A DNA stretch of 64,000 bases from Pseudomonas sp. RIT-PI-r (GTDB lineage: Bacteria > Pseudomonadota > Gammaproteobacteria > Pseudomonadales > Pseudomonadaceae): positions 50,828 through 114,827 of the forward strand of contig NZ_LIGE01000038.1 of assembly GCF_001297015.1 (NCBI RefSeq), written 5' to 3'. This document shows, in pieces, positions 1 through 9,673 of this stretch; the first letter of the stretch is position 1; each line of letters opens with the position of its first letter. A model generated the notes under the pieces. That model did not search any database. It was not told the origin of the DNA and was given only the letters and a program-made list of their open reading frames with translations. Position numbers and translations under genes: made by a program.

Positions 1-3000
1 CTCGATACCCTGCACATTCCTGTCGCGCCGCTGGATGTGCTCGCGCAGCAGATCATCGCCGAAGTCAGTTGTCAGGAATGGCCAGAAGACGATTTGCTGG
101 CGATGTTCCGCCAAGCCTCGCCCTACCGCGATCTCGACGAAAAACACTATCAAGCCCTGTTGAGCATGCTCGCCGAAGGCTACAACGGTCGTCAGGGCAT
201 CCGCAGCGCTTATCTGCATCGCGACGCCGTCAGCCGCACCTTGCGAGGCCGCCGTGGCGCGAAACTCGCTGCCGTGACCAGCGGCGGCACCATCCCCGAT
301 AACGCCGATTACAGCGTGATGCTTGAGCCGCAAGGCCTGAACATCGGCAGCGTCAACGAAGACTTCGCCGTGGAGAGCATTGCCGGCGATGTGTTCCAGC
401 TCGGCAATACCTCCTACCGCATCCTCCGTGTGGAAACCGGCAAGGTTCGAGTCGAGGATGCCCACGGCCAGCCGCCGACCATTCCCTTCTGGCTCGGCGA
501 AGCGCCGGGGCGCAGCGATGAACTGTCGTTCGCCGTGGCACGCCTGCAAGCGCAACTCGACGAACTGCTCGGCGCCTGCCCCGGAGACTTGCAACCAGCG
601 CTCGACTGGCTGACACAGACCCTCGGTCTCAACCGCGCCAGCGCCGAGCAACTGGTCGAATACCTCGCCCGCGCCAGGCAGACCCTCGGCGCCCTGCCCT
701 CGCAAGATACTTTGCTGATGGAACGGTTTTTCGACGAGTCCGGCGGCACGCAACTGATCATTCATTCGCCGTTCGGCAGTCGCGTCAACCGCGCTTGGGG
801 TTTGGCCCTGCGCAAGCGCTTCTGCCGCACCTTCAACTTCGAATTGCAGGCCGCTGCCAGTGAAGACGCGATCGTCCTGTCGCTGTCCACCAGCCACAGC
901 TTTGAACTCGATGAGATCTGGCGCTACCTGCACAGCAACAGCGCCGAGCAGATCCTCATTCAAGCGGTGCTCGATGCGCCGCTGTTCGGCGTGCGTTGGC
1001 GCTGGAACGCCGGTGTGGCGCTGGCATTGCCGCGTTTTACCGGCGGGCGCAAAGTCGCGCCGCAGTTGCAGCGGATGAAAAGCGAAGACCTGATTGCCAG
1101 CGTGTTTCCCGATCAGATCGCCTGCCTGGAAAACCTCGCCGGCGAACGCGAAATCCCCGAGCATCCATTGATCGAGCAAACCCTCGACGACTGCCTGCAC
1201 GAGGCGATGGACAGCGAAGGCTGGCTCAATCTGCTGCGGCGCATGGAGCGTGGCGAGGTGCGTTTGATCAGCCGCGATCTGCCAGCGCCCTCACCGCTCG
1301 CGGCGGAAATTCTCAGTGCTCGGCCGTACGCTTTTCTCGACGATGCACCGCTGGAAGAACGTCGCACTCAAGCGGTGATCAACCGCCGCTGGAGCGATCC
1401 GCAATCGACTGATGATCTCGGTGCGCTGGATGCAGACGCGATAAACGCCGTGCGCGAAGAAGCCTGGCCGACGCCGAACGCTGTGGATGAAATGCATGAG
1501 GCGCTGATGAGTCTGGCGTGCATCAGCGAGGATGAGGTGCAAGCGAACGAAGGCTGGCGCAAATGGCTGGAAACCTTGGCCAGCAGCGGCCGCGCCTGCC
1601 GTTTGCAAATCGATTCCGAGCATTGTTTATGGCTGGCCCGCGAGCGCCTGACCTGCCTGCAAGCACTTTATCCACAGGCTAAATTGCAACCCGGGCTGGA
1701 GGCCTTGCCGGGATTCGATGAAACCTGGACGTACGATGAGGCATTGGTCGAAGTGATCCGCGCACGGCTCGGTGCTTTCGGCCCGTTGCCGTTAACCGCT
1801 ATCGCCGAACCGCTGGGGCTGCCAACCACTCAAGTCAACCAAGCCCTCGCTCAACTGGAGCGCGAAGGCTATGTCCTGCGCGGTCAATTCACGCCGAAAC
1901 TGAACATCGAAGAATGGTGCGAACGTCACCTGCTCGCGCGTATTCATCGCTACACGGTCAAGCGTCTGCGCCGGGAAATCGAACCGGTGGCTTTGCAGGA
2001 TTTCATGCGATTTCTGTTCGACTGGCAGCATCTCTCGCCTTCGACGCGGGGCCAGGGCGGCGCGGTGTTGCCGGCGATTGTCAGCCAGTTCGAAGGCTAC
2101 GCAGCGGCAGCTTCGGCGTGGGACAGCGACATTCTGCCGGCGCGGCTCAAGGACTATTCGCCGAGCTGGCTGGATGAGCTGTGCCGCAACGGCAAACTGG
2201 TGTGGACGCGCCTCAGTGCCCGGCAAAAAATCAGCGGCACGGCGTTGCGCAGTACGCCCATCGTGTTGCTGCCGCGCAGTCAGGTTGGCTTGTGGAGTGC
2301 GCTGGCCGAACAGACGCCCGTGAGCGAACTGTCGCCGAAAACCCAGAAGGTCTTTGAAGCGTTGAGTCAGCACGGCGCGCTGTTTTTCGATGAGTTGATT
2401 CATGAGGCGCATCTGCTGCGCACCGAGCTGGAAATCGCTCTGCAGGAACTGGTCGGCGCCGGGCTGGTGAATGCCGACAGTTTCGCTGGCCTGCGTGCGC
2501 TGATCACCCCGGCGAGCAAACGCCAGCAGCGCAGCAGTCGTCGCGGGCGCGGCGCGTTTGTAGGCGGCATGGATGATGCCGGGCGCTGGGCCTTGCTGCG
2601 GCGCGGGGCAGCTGTGGATAACAGCGAAACCCTGGAACATGTCGCCATGACCTTGCTGCGCCGCTATGGCGTGGTGTTCTGGCGCTTGCTGGAGCGTGAG
2701 GCGGATTGGTTGCCAAGTTGGCGGGAATTGCTGCGCACGTTTCATCGACTGGAAGCGCGCGGCGAGATTCGTGGTGGACGGTTTGTCAGTGGCTTGGCGG
2801 GGGAACAGTTTGCCTTGCCGGAGGCGATTCCACTTTTACGCGAAGTACGTCGGCGGCCACAGGACGGCAGTCTGGTTGCGGTGTGCGGGGCTGATCCGCT
2901 GAACCTCGCCGGGACGTTGTTAGCGGGGGTGAAAGTGCCGGCGCTGGTGAGTAATCGGTTGGTGTATCGGGATGGTTTGCCGGTGGCCGCGGAGATTGCC

Positions 3001-3075
3001 GGTAAGCCGCAATTTTGGCTGGAGCTGGATCAGATCGCGATGGAGCAGGTGCGCAGCAAATTGATCCGGCATTGA
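1..3075 (+). CDS. lhr: Large helicase-related protein Lhr, C-terminal part (5' end outside window)
   Basis: The frame is open from base 1, so the gene enters from the left; about 1,024 residues are visible and the two RecA-like helicase domains are missing. What remains is the part characteristic of Lhr: the winged-helix/beta-barrel region near the start, the block around residue 645 (LLARIHRYTVKRLRREIEP, then DFMRFLFDWQ) that I recognise from this family, and a long C-terminal domain ending in the LVYRDGLPVA block. Lhr proteins are ATP-dependent 3'-5' helicases linked to DNA repair; the C-terminal domain is reported to be built of tandem winged helices related to AlkZ-type glycosylases. The internal GTG at 37 is not the real start. 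The gene ends just before a REP-type inverted repeat and faces the mscS-like gene. Confidence 0.9.
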   Translation, partial: LDTLHIPVAPLDVLAQQIIAEVSCQEWPEDDLLAMFRQASPYRDLDEKHYQALLSMLAEGYNGRQGIRSAYLHRDAVSRTLRGRRGAKLAAVTSGGTIPDNADYSVMLEPQGLNIGSVNEDFAVESIAGDVFQLGNTSYRILRVETGKVRVEDAHGQPPTIPFWLGEAPGRSDELSFAVARLQAQLDELLGACPGDLQPALDWLTQTLGLNRASAEQLVEYLARARQTLGALPSQDTLLMERFFDESGGTQLIIHSPFGSRVNRAWGLALRKRFCRTFNFELQAAASEDAIVLSLSTSHSFELDEIWRYLHSNSAEQILIQAVLDAPLFGVRWRWNAGVALALPRFTGGRKVAPQLQRMKSEDLIASVFPDQIACLENLAGEREIPEHPLIEQTLDDCLHEAMDSEGWLNLLRRMERGEVRLISRDLPAPSPLAAEILSARPYAFLDDAPLEERRTQAVINRRWSDPQSTDDLGALDADAINAVREEAWPTPNAVDEMHEALMSLACISEDEVQANEGWRKWLETLASSGRACRLQIDSEHCLWLARERLTCLQALYPQAKLQPGLEALPGFDETWTYDEALVEVIRARLGAFGPLPLTAIAEPLGLPTTQVNQALAQLEREGYVLRGQFTPKLNIEEWCERHLLARIHRYTVKRLRREIEPVALQDFMRFLFDWQHLSPSTRGQGGAVLPAIVSQFEGYAAAASAWDSDILPARLKDYSPSWLDELCRNGKLVWTRLSARQKISGTALRSTPIVLLPRSQVGLWSALAEQTPVSELSPKTQKVFEALSQHGALFFDELIHEAHLLRTELEIALQELVGAGLVNADSFAGLRALITPASKRQQRSSRRGRGAFVGGMDDAGRWALLRRGAAVDNSETLEHVAMTLLRRYGVVFWRLLEREADWLPSWRELLRTFHRLEARGEIRGGRFVSGLAGEQFALPEAIPLLREVRRRPQDGSLVAVCGADPLNLAGTLLAGVKVPALVSNRLVYRDGLPVAAEIAGKPQFWLELDQIAMEQVRSKLIRH

Positions 3076-3094
3076 TGTCGGCTGTTCTGGTGCT

Positions 3095-3160
3095 ATCGCG
3101 AGCAGGCTCACTCCTACAGGGGAACGCATTCCAAAGGTAGGAGTGAGCCTGCTCGCGATG
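3095..3160. repeat. REP-type inverted repeat pair between lhr and mscS-like gene
   Basis: Two inverted copies of the unit ATCGCGAGCAGGCTCACTCC are separated by about 20 bases, making a long hairpin between two convergent genes. The same unit recurs at 11807-11895 and 15101-15190. This is the layout of pseudomonad REP/BIME elements, which are usually intergenic and can stabilise or end transcripts. No separate rho-independent terminator is visible here. Confidence 0.85.
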
Positions 3161-3190
3161 ACGCCAGTATTACCAACACAAAACCCGATA

Positions 3191-5284
3191 TTAAGTCCTC
3201 GATTCATGTGGCACCTCGCTCACCACCACCTCACTCCCCTGCGAACGCTTCGGCAACAAAACCTGCTGTGGATAAGTCTGCGCGAAATGCACCGTCTCGG
3301 TGTTATCCACAAGCTTCTTCAAACGCTGATTGAACGCCCGGCTCACCGCATACTGCCCACCCGACACGGTGCGGAATTGCGCCGTGAGCACCACGCCGTT
3401 CAAATCCATCCTGTCCACGCCAAACACATCCAGCGGCCCTTGCAGGTTGTACTTGAGGAACGGGTCTTCGCGGATCGAATCGCCGGTCTCACGAATCAGC
3501 TCGATGGCCTTGTCCACATCCGTGTCGTAAGTGAACTGCACAGAAAAAAACGCAAAGGCAAACTGCCGCGATTGGTTGGTCACAGCCTTGATCTGGCCGA
3601 ACGGTACCGAGTGCACAAAACCTTTACCGTCACGCAGACGCAGGGTACGAATGGTCAGCCCTTCGACCGTGCCGGCATGGCCCGAATCGAGCACCACCCA
3701 ATCGCCAATCGACAAGGTGTCTTCGATGATGATGAACAACCCGGTGATCACGTCCTGCACCAGTTGCTGCGAACCGAAACCGATGGCCAGACCGACCACC
3801 CCGGCCCCGGCCAGCAGTGGCGCAACGTTGATCCCCAGATTGGCCATGGTGGTGATCGCACAGATCACCACGAGGATGATTTTGATCGCGTTGCGCAGCA
3901 GCGGCAGGATGGTTTTCACCCGCGTACTTGGCTGGCGAGCGCCGCGCTTGCTGACTGGTGGCTTCAGTGCTTCCTGAATCGCCGTGTCGAGCACCACCCA
4001 CAACAGCCAGGTCACCAGGAAGATCAGACCAATGCTACTCAGCGCATTACTGATCGCTCGCCCGACCGTGCTGCTCTGGGCGAAATCAAGCAGCGACACG
4101 CCCCAGATCCGTCCGAGAATATCGATGAAGGCAATCGCGATGACGATCCGCAGCAAGGCATGCAACAGGCTCAGGAAGCGTTCCTTATAGGCGCTGCTGC
4201 GCTGGATCGCCTCGGCTTTTCGTGACTTGAACAAGTGCTGCAGAATCGTGCTGAGAAACACCGTGCCGATCAGCAGCACCGTGGTGAACAACGCGCAGCG
4301 CAGGGCTTTTTGATTGTCCTCGCCGATGCCGATCAGATTCACCGCCGAGACCAGCACCATCAACACAATCGGCCAATACCACAGCCCGGAAAAAATCCGC
4401 AGTGACTCCTGCAAGGAGGGCTGTTTCAAACGTTGAGCCAGCGAGCGGTTGCGGATCAGATGGGCCACTGGACGGCGCAGACGAATCACCAACAGTCCGA
4501 AAATCACCGAGGCGATCAGGCCGGTAAACACGGCAACGCTGCTGGTGATATTGCCGCCCAGTTGACGGGCGATTTGCGGGCTGGTCAGCGCATCGCTGAG
4601 GGCGGCGAGGAAGCCGATCAGGAACAATGGTCGCGGACAATAATTGCGGATGATGCGTGCAGCGGGCCGTTTGTGCCCGACATTGAACATCACCACCACG
4701 CACAACAACATCGACGTGGAAAAGATGCCGCTGCTGGTGGCGTAGGCCAGACACAGCGCCAGCGCACGTCCGACCGAAGCTGGCAGAAAGTGGCTGACGT
4801 AAAGCGTCAGCGGCAGGCAGATCAGCGCCGGCACGGTGTACGGCAACAAGTAGCCGATCAGATCCTGACTGCGCTGACGGGTGCGCAACCAGCGACCTCC
4901 ACGCATACGGTTGGCCAACAAACTGCCGAGTACGGTGAGCAGCGCAAAACTGCCGAGCCAAGTTCCAGAGAGACTAAGGAAATCCCCGGCGACGCTCCAG
5001 CCCGAGCGGTTCGACGGTTGATTGACCAGTTTGTCGACTTCATCGGCGGCGCGATCGGCGCGCAGGCGCCAGGCGTCGACCAGGTGTTCGTTGAGATCGA
5101 GTTTGTCCTGGACGTCGTCGATGCTCGAACTGATCGCACCGAGCAGACCGCCCTGCACAATCGGTTCAGGTTTGGCCGCCTCCTCGGTGGCGGCGGGAAC
5201 GCCCGGCAGTGCGGCGGCCTCCAGTTCGTTGGTGCCTAGAAATAGCAGTGCTCCCAGCAGAATGGCGATCCTGAACTTGCTCAA
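3191..5284 (-). CDS. MscS-family mechanosensitive ion channel
   Basis: A 697-residue inner-membrane protein. It has an N-terminal signal-like segment (FRIAILLGALLFLG), a periplasmic stretch, and about ten or eleven hydrophobic helices. The MscS core lies around residues 455-560, with the glycine/alanine-rich pore helix (GAGVVGLAIGFGSQQLVQD) followed by the beta domain (GDWVVLDSGHAGTVEGLTIRT). Such channels open under membrane tension and release solutes on hypo-osmotic shock. I chose the TTG start at 5284 because GGAG lies five bases upstream and the signal peptide begins there; an in-frame start at 5368 would add 28 residues without a hydrophobic leader. The N-terminal extension puts it with the larger MscS paralogues rather than 286-residue MscS itself; the exact subfamily is not assigned. 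Confidence 0.88.
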   Translation of the reverse strand: MSKFRIAILLGALLFLGTNELEAAALPGVPAATEEAAKPEPIVQGGLLGAISSSIDDVQDKLDLNEHLVDAWRLRADRAADEVDKLVNQPSNRSGWSVAGDFLSLSGTWLGSFALLTVLGSLLANRMRGGRWLRTRQRSQDLIGYLLPYTVPALICLPLTLYVSHFLPASVGRALALCLAYATSSGIFSTSMLLCVVVMFNVGHKRPAARIIRNYCPRPLFLIGFLAALSDALTSPQIARQLGGNITSSVAVFTGLIASVIFGLLVIRLRRPVAHLIRNRSLAQRLKQPSLQESLRIFSGLWYWPIVLMVLVSAVNLIGIGEDNQKALRCALFTTVLLIGTVFLSTILQHLFKSRKAEAIQRSSAYKERFLSLLHALLRIVIAIAFIDILGRIWGVSLLDFAQSSTVGRAISNALSSIGLIFLVTWLLWVVLDTAIQEALKPPVSKRGARQPSTRVKTILPLLRNAIKIILVVICAITTMANLGINVAPLLAGAGVVGLAIGFGSQQLVQDVITGLFIIIEDTLSIGDWVVLDSGHAGTVEGLTIRTLRLRDGKGFVHSVPFGQIKAVTNQSRQFAFAFFSVQFTYDTDVDKAIELIRETGDSIREDPFLKYNLQGPLDVFGVDRMDLNGVVLTAQFRTVSGGQYAVSRAFNQRLKKLVDNTETVHFAQTYPQQVLLPKRSQGSEVVVSEVPHESRT

Positions 5285-5378
5285 AACTCCGATCTCCCGT
5301 GGCTGAACCTGTAAGGAACTGATCGGTAATTGCCCAGCAAGTTCAAGAGCACCCTCACAGAGCACCACCGCGAACCCC

Positions 5379-5486
5379 GATCATTCCCACGCTCTGCGTG
5401 GGAATGCGACTAGGGACGCTCTGCGCCCCAAAAGCGGACGCGGAGCGTCCATTGAGGCGTTCCCACGCGGAGCGTGGGAACGATCA
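5379..5486. repeat. Compound inverted repeat upstream of mscS-like gene
   Basis: Two outer arms, each itself a palindrome (TTCCCACGCTCTGCGTGGGAA and TTCCCACGCGGAGCGTGGGAA), face each other and enclose a third hairpin at about 5414-5450 (GGACGCTCTGCG to CGCGGAGCGTCC). It is a second REP-like family, different from the one at 3095. It lies in the 411-base gap between the divergent mscS-like and DUF72 genes, so both promoters must share this gap with the repeat. Confidence 0.8.
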
Positions 5487-5531
5487 ACAAATCCGGAGTC
5501 GAACTCAAACCCTGAAAACCCTGAAGATCTG

Positions 5532-5579
5532 CTCCCTTCCCCCTCGCCCCCTTGGGGGAGAGGGTTGGGGTGAGGGGGA
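5532..5579. repeat. C-rich/G-rich dispersed repeat (CCCTCGCCCCCTTGGGGGAGAGGG type)
   Basis: A C-tract arm runs into a G-tract arm (CCTCGCCCC ... GGGGGAGAGGGTTGGGGTGAGG), an imperfect hairpin with G-runs on the plus strand. I recognise this as a dispersed intergenic repeat seen in many gammaproteobacteria. With the element at 5379-5486 it fills most of 5285-5695, the only gene-free stretch over 300 bases in the window. No ORF there has coding support. Confidence 0.75.
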
Positions 5580-5695
5580 GCGCTTTTGATCTTCGCCTTG
5601 GACGTGACCGTCCGTAACGCCATCGAAACTTTCCCGGCCCGCCCGCAGTCATCAAAAGATACCGGCAACACGAGGACTTTCGACGGGAGGGCGGC

Positions 5696-6622
5696 ATGGC
5701 GACGATTCACATCGGTATTTCCGGCTGGCGCTACGCACCGTGGCGCGGGGACTTTTACCCCAAGGGACTGGCGCAAAAGCGCGAATTGCAATTTGCGTCG
5801 CGGGCGGTCAACAGCATCGAAATCAATGGATCGTTCTACGCCCTGCAACGACCCGAACGTTATGCACAGTGGTACGCCGAAACGCCTGACGACTTCGTCT
5901 TCAGCGTCAAGGCGCCGCGCTTCATCACCCACATCCGCCGCTTGCGTGACATCGAGAAACCGCTGGCGAATTTCTTTGCCTCGGGGATTCTGGAACTCAA
6001 GGAGAAACTCGGGCCGATCCTTTGGCAATTCCCGCCAAACTTCAAATTCGAGCCTGAGCGCTTTGAGCATTTCCTCGCGCTATTGCCCCACGACACCGAA
6101 GCGGCCGCAGCCCTCGCCCATCAACATGACTCGCACCTGCACGGTCACGCGAGCATGAAAGCCTGGCGCAAAAAGCCGCTGCGCCATGCCGTAGAGATCC
6201 GCAATGACAGCTTCCTTGATCCCGATTTCGTGCGGTTGCTGAAGCGCTACAACACCGCCCTGGTCATCGCCGACACCGCAAACAAATGGCCCTACCGCGA
6301 AGACCTCACCAGCGACTTCGTCTACCTGCGCCTGCACGGTGCCGAAGAGCTTTACGCCAGCGGCTACACCGCGCCGGCCCTCAAACGCTGGGCCGAGCGC
6401 ATCGACGCCTGGCATCACGGCGAACAACCGAAAGATGCGCATTTGATTGCGCCACGCCTGAAGCCGCGCCCACGCAAATCCCGCGAAGTATTCTGCTATT
6501 TCGACAACGACATCAAAGTCCGCGCGCCCTACGACGCCCGTGATCTGCTGCAGCGTTTCGAGCTGGACAAAGACCTCGCCACCGCCCCCGGCGAACCCGC
6601 TGCGCAAGGAGTGCTGGCATGA
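5696..6622 (+). CDS. DUF72 family protein (YecE-like)
   Basis: A 308-residue protein beginning with the family hallmark IGISGWRYAPWRGDFYPKGL, continuing with FYALQRPERYAQWYAETPDDF and KAPRFITHIRRL, and including the internal LHGHASMKAWRKKPLRHAVEIRND block. DUF72 proteins adopt a TIM-barrel-like fold; their biochemical role is not established. The ATG at 5696 follows a good GGAGGG ribosome site. Its stop overlaps the start of the next gene by four bases (ATGA), so it is probably translated together with the ybhP-clsB-ybhN trio and may share its envelope-related context. Confidence 0.88.
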   Translation: MATIHIGISGWRYAPWRGDFYPKGLAQKRELQFASRAVNSIEINGSFYALQRPERYAQWYAETPDDFVFSVKAPRFITHIRRLRDIEKPLANFFASGILELKEKLGPILWQFPPNFKFEPERFEHFLALLPHDTEAAAALAHQHDSHLHGHASMKAWRKKPLRHAVEIRNDSFLDPDFVRLLKRYNTALVIADTANKWPYREDLTSDFVYLRLHGAEELYASGYTAPALKRWAERIDAWHHGEQPKDAHLIAPRLKPRPRKSREVFCYFDNDIKVRAPYDARDLLQRFELDKDLATAPGEPAAQGVLA

Positions 6623-7416
6623 GTATTCCGGAACCGGTCGGTTTCACTGATGAAGGCTCGGTGGTCGCGCCTTCGGTACGTACGTTCACCGTGCTGACGG
6701 TCAACACCCACAAGGGCTTCACCGCGCTAAACCGACGCTTCATCCTCCCGGAATTGCGCGAAGCGGTGCGCAGCGTTGCCGCCGACGTGGTGTTTTTACA
6801 GGAAGTTCACGGCACCCACGAGCACCATCCCAAGCGCTACAGCAACTGGCCGACGATGCCGCAGTACGAATTCCTTGCCGACAGCCTCTGGCCGCAGTTC
6901 GCTTACGGGCGCAACGCGGTGTACCCGGAGGGCGATCACGGCAATGCCTTGCTGTCAAAATTCCAGATCATCCGCCACGACAACCTCGACGTGTCGATCA
7001 GCGGCCACGAGAACCGTGGTCTGCTGCATTGCGTGCTGCGCCTGCCCGGCGACGGCGCCGAGATCCATGCGATCTGCGTGCATCTGGGCCTGCGTGAAAG
7101 TCATCGCAACGCCCAATTGAAGCTGCTCGGCGAACGCCTCGCCGAGTTACCGGACGACGCGCCAGTGATCGTCGCTGGCGACTTCAACGACTGGCGCCAA
7201 CGCGCCGATGCGCTGCTCACACCTTGTGGCTTGCGCGAAGTCTTCGCCGAGCATCACGGCAAACCGGCACGCAGTTTCCCCGCACGTTTGCCGACCCTGC
7301 GCCTCGACCGCATCTACGTGCGCAACCTTAAAGCCAGTCAGCCGAAAGTCCTTGCCAACCGGCCCTGGTCCCACCTTTCCGACCACGCACCGTTATCGGT
7401 GGAGATCGAACTATGA
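6619..7416 (+). CDS. ybhP: Endonuclease/exonuclease/phosphatase family protein (YbhP-like)
   Basis: A 265-residue EEP-fold enzyme. The expected catalytic blocks are all present in order: TVNTHKGF (metal site), FLQEVHG (metal-binding Glu), GDHGNALLS, VHLGLRESHRN (His), AGDFNDW (Asp/Asn) and SDHAPLSVEIE (final Asp-His). These enzymes hydrolyse phosphodiester or phosphomonoester bonds. The place directly before a cardiolipin synthase, as in the E. coli ybhP-clsB-ybhN group, suggests a phospholipid head-group substrate rather than DNA, but that is inference. Both ends overlap the neighbouring genes by four bases. Confidence 0.85.
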   Translation: MSIPEPVGFTDEGSVVAPSVRTFTVLTVNTHKGFTALNRRFILPELREAVRSVAADVVFLQEVHGTHEHHPKRYSNWPTMPQYEFLADSLWPQFAYGRNAVYPEGDHGNALLSKFQIIRHDNLDVSISGHENRGLLHCVLRLPGDGAEIHAICVHLGLRESHRNAQLKLLGERLAELPDDAPVIVAGDFNDWRQRADALLTPCGLREVFAEHHGKPARSFPARLPTLRLDRIYVRNLKASQPKVLANRPWSHLSDHAPLSVEIEL

Positions 7417-8687
7417 ACAGCGCGCCGCTGGAGAAATCCGCCGTGGAACCGATAGCTATCACCCCGCCGATACGCGAGCCCGGCCAAGTCGATGTCGAAT
7501 ATCGCTGGCAGGGCAACAATCATGTGCAGCTGCTGGAAAACGGTGAGGAATATTTTCCTCGCGTGTTCGAGGCCATGCGCGCGGCGAAAAGTGAAATCCT
7601 CCTGGAGACCTTCATCGTTTTCGAAGACAAGGTCGGCGCCGAACTGCAGGAGATTCTGATTGATGCGGCGAAGCGCGGCGTGCGCACCACCGTCAGCCTC
7701 GACGGCTTTGGCTGCGGCGAGCTGACCACCGGCTATCTCACCGCGCTGAGTGCGGCCGGCGTGCATTTGCAGATCTTCGATCCGGCCCCCAAACGGCTGG
7801 GCATCCGCACCAATTGGTTTCGCCGTCTGCATCGTAAAATCGTCGTGGTCGATGGCATGGTCGCGTTCATCGGTGGAATCAATTTTTCCGGCGATCACCT
7901 GGCCGATTTCGGCCCCGAAGCCAAGCAGGATTACTCGGTGGAAGTTCAGGGCCCGGCGGTCGCCGACATCCACCATTTCGCCCTGCTGCAAAGTGGTCGC
8001 CCGGGCCGCGCGCGGTTCTGGTGGCAGCGCCGCCGCCAGCGCCGCGCCGAAATGGCTTTCGACGACCATGACGGTCAGGTACGTCTGGTGTTCCGCGACA
8101 ACGACCAGCACAGCACCGATATCGAAGACGTTTATCTGCAAGTGCTGCGCCGCGCCAAACGCCGCGTGGTGATCGCCAACGCGTATTTCTTCCCCGGTTA
8201 CCGCTTGCTGCGGGAAATCCGCAATGCGGCGCGACGTGGTGTCGAGGTGCGACTGATTCTGCAAGGGCAGCCAGACATGCTGGTGGCCAAACTCGCGGCG
8301 CGCATGACCTACGATTATTTGCTCAAGGCCGGAGTGCAGATTGACGAATATTGTGCGCGCCCGCTGCACGGCAAAGTCGCGCTTGTCGATGACGAATGGA
8401 GCACCGTCGGTTCGAGCAACCTCGACCCGCTGAGCTTGTCGCTGAACCTGGAAGCCAACGTGCTGATTCGCGACCGCGCCTTCAATCAGCACTTGTTCGA
8501 GCGCCTCGAAGACCTCAGCCAGAATCACTGCAAGGCCATGGATGCGAGCAAGTCGCCACGCGGGCGGATCTGGCACATGACCGTGGGGTTTCTGGTGTTC
8601 CACTTTCTGCGGCACTTCCCGGCAATGGCCGGTTGGCTGCCGGCGCACAAACCAAGGCTCAAGCCGTTTCGAGGTGACCGCTCATGA
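7413..8687 (+). CDS. clsB: Cardiolipin synthase B (phospholipase D family)
   Basis: A 424-residue enzyme with the two HKD motifs of phospholipase D enzymes: HRKIVVVDGMVAFIGGIN near residue 140 and HGKVALVDDEWSTVGSSNLD near residue 318. Cardiolipin synthases of this type join phosphatidyl groups at the inner membrane; E. coli ClsB uses phosphatidylethanolamine and can also make phosphatidylglycerol. There are no N-terminal transmembrane helices, which fits ClsB rather than ClsA; a single hydrophobic stretch (MTVGFLVFHFLRHF) lies near the C-terminus. It overlaps ybhP upstream and ybhN downstream by ATGA junctions, so the three are surely co-translated. Confidence 0.9.
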   Translation: MNSAPLEKSAVEPIAITPPIREPGQVDVEYRWQGNNHVQLLENGEEYFPRVFEAMRAAKSEILLETFIVFEDKVGAELQEILIDAAKRGVRTTVSLDGFGCGELTTGYLTALSAAGVHLQIFDPAPKRLGIRTNWFRRLHRKIVVVDGMVAFIGGINFSGDHLADFGPEAKQDYSVEVQGPAVADIHHFALLQSGRPGRARFWWQRRRQRRAEMAFDDHDGQVRLVFRDNDQHSTDIEDVYLQVLRRAKRRVVIANAYFFPGYRLLREIRNAARRGVEVRLILQGQPDMLVAKLAARMTYDYLLKAGVQIDEYCARPLHGKVALVDDEWSTVGSSNLDPLSLSLNLEANVLIRDRAFNQHLFERLEDLSQNHCKAMDASKSPRGRIWHMTVGFLVFHFLRHFPAMAGWLPAHKPRLKPFRGDRS

Positions 8688-9673
8688 GCCATTCCGAGGT
8701 GCATTCCGCCCAGCATTCGACGCCTGCGACGCACTCGAAATGGAGTCGCTGGAAACGCCCGCTGACGCTGCTGTTTTTTCTCGCACTGATCGTGTTGCTG
8801 ACGATGTTCGCCACGCGCATCGAATGGGCCGAAGTGCTGCAGACCCTCGCCGACTTCAAAGTGCGCACGCTGATCATCGCGGCCAGCCTGACGTTGTTGA
8901 GCTTTCTGGTGTACGCCAGTTTCGACCTGATCGGGCGCACCTACATTCGCCAGGATCTGACCTGGAAACAGATCCTGCCGGTGGGGATCATCAGCTACGC
9001 ATTCAATTTGAACCTGAGCGCGTGGGTCGGCGGCATTGCCATGCGTTATCGGCTCTACTCGCGCCTTGGGGTGAGCAAAAGCAACATCGCCAAGATCCTC
9101 GGCCTGAGCCTGGCGACCAATTGGTTTGGCTACATGACCATTGCCGGCGTGGTGTTCAGCAGCGGTCTGGTGAGCATGCCGCCGGGGTGGAAAGTCAGCA
9201 GCACCGCGCTGCAAGGCATCGGCGTTTTACTGCTGCTGATCAGCGCGGGCTATCTTGCGGCGTGCCAGTTTTCCAAGCGCCGCGAATGGTCGATTCGCGG
9301 TGTGGAGATCAATCTGCCGTCGCTGCGCATGGCGGTATTGCAACTGTTGCTGGGCGCATTGAACTGGTCGTTGATGGCGGCGGTGATTTTCACCTTGCTG
9401 CCGAGCAAGCTCGACTACCCGTTGGTGCTGGGGGTGTTGCTGATCAGCGCGATTGCCGGGGTCATTACCCATATTCCGGCGGGGCTTGGGGTGCTGGAGG
9501 CGGTGTTTGTGGCGCTGCTGCAACACGAGGCTTCGCGCGGCAGTCTGGTGGCGGGGTTGCTGGCGTATCGGGCGATTTATTTTCTATTGCCGTTGTTGAT
9601 TACGGTGGTGATGTATCTGGTGGTGGAGGCCAAAGCGAAGGCGCTGCGGATAGAGAAGAAACCGAGGCATTAA
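8684..9673 (+). CDS. ybhN: UPF0104 / LPG synthase-like membrane protein (YbhN-like)
   Basis: A 329-residue polytopic inner-membrane protein with about seven or eight hydrophobic helices and the conserved stretch VGGIAMRYRLYSRLGVSKSNIAKI, then GVITHIPAGLGVLEAVFVALL, both typical of the family that includes the flippase half of MprF. Function in this family outside MprF is not settled; lipid translocation is a reasonable guess given the cardiolipin synthase directly upstream. The start overlaps the clsB stop by four bases. The group ends at a REP-type hairpin. Confidence 0.85.
   Translation: MSHSEVHSAQHSTPATHSKWSRWKRPLTLLFFLALIVLLTMFATRIEWAEVLQTLADFKVRTLIIAASLTLLSFLVYASFDLIGRTYIRQDLTWKQILPVGIISYAFNLNLSAWVGGIAMRYRLYSRLGVSKSNIAKILGLSLATNWFGYMTIAGVVFSSGLVSMPPGWKVSSTALQGIGVLLLLISAGYLAACQFSKRREWSIRGVEINLPSLRMAVLQLLLGALNWSLMAAVIFTLLPSKLDYPLVLGVLLISAIAGVITHIPAGLGVLEAVFVALLQHEASRGSLVAGLLAYRAIYFLLPLLITVVMYLVVEAKAKALRIEKKPRH

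Noticed and set aside
5285..5695. CRISPR-like or small-RNA interpretation of the repeats upstream of the DUF72 gene
   Set aside because: The repeats are inverted, not direct with regular spacers, and match REP-like dispersed elements.
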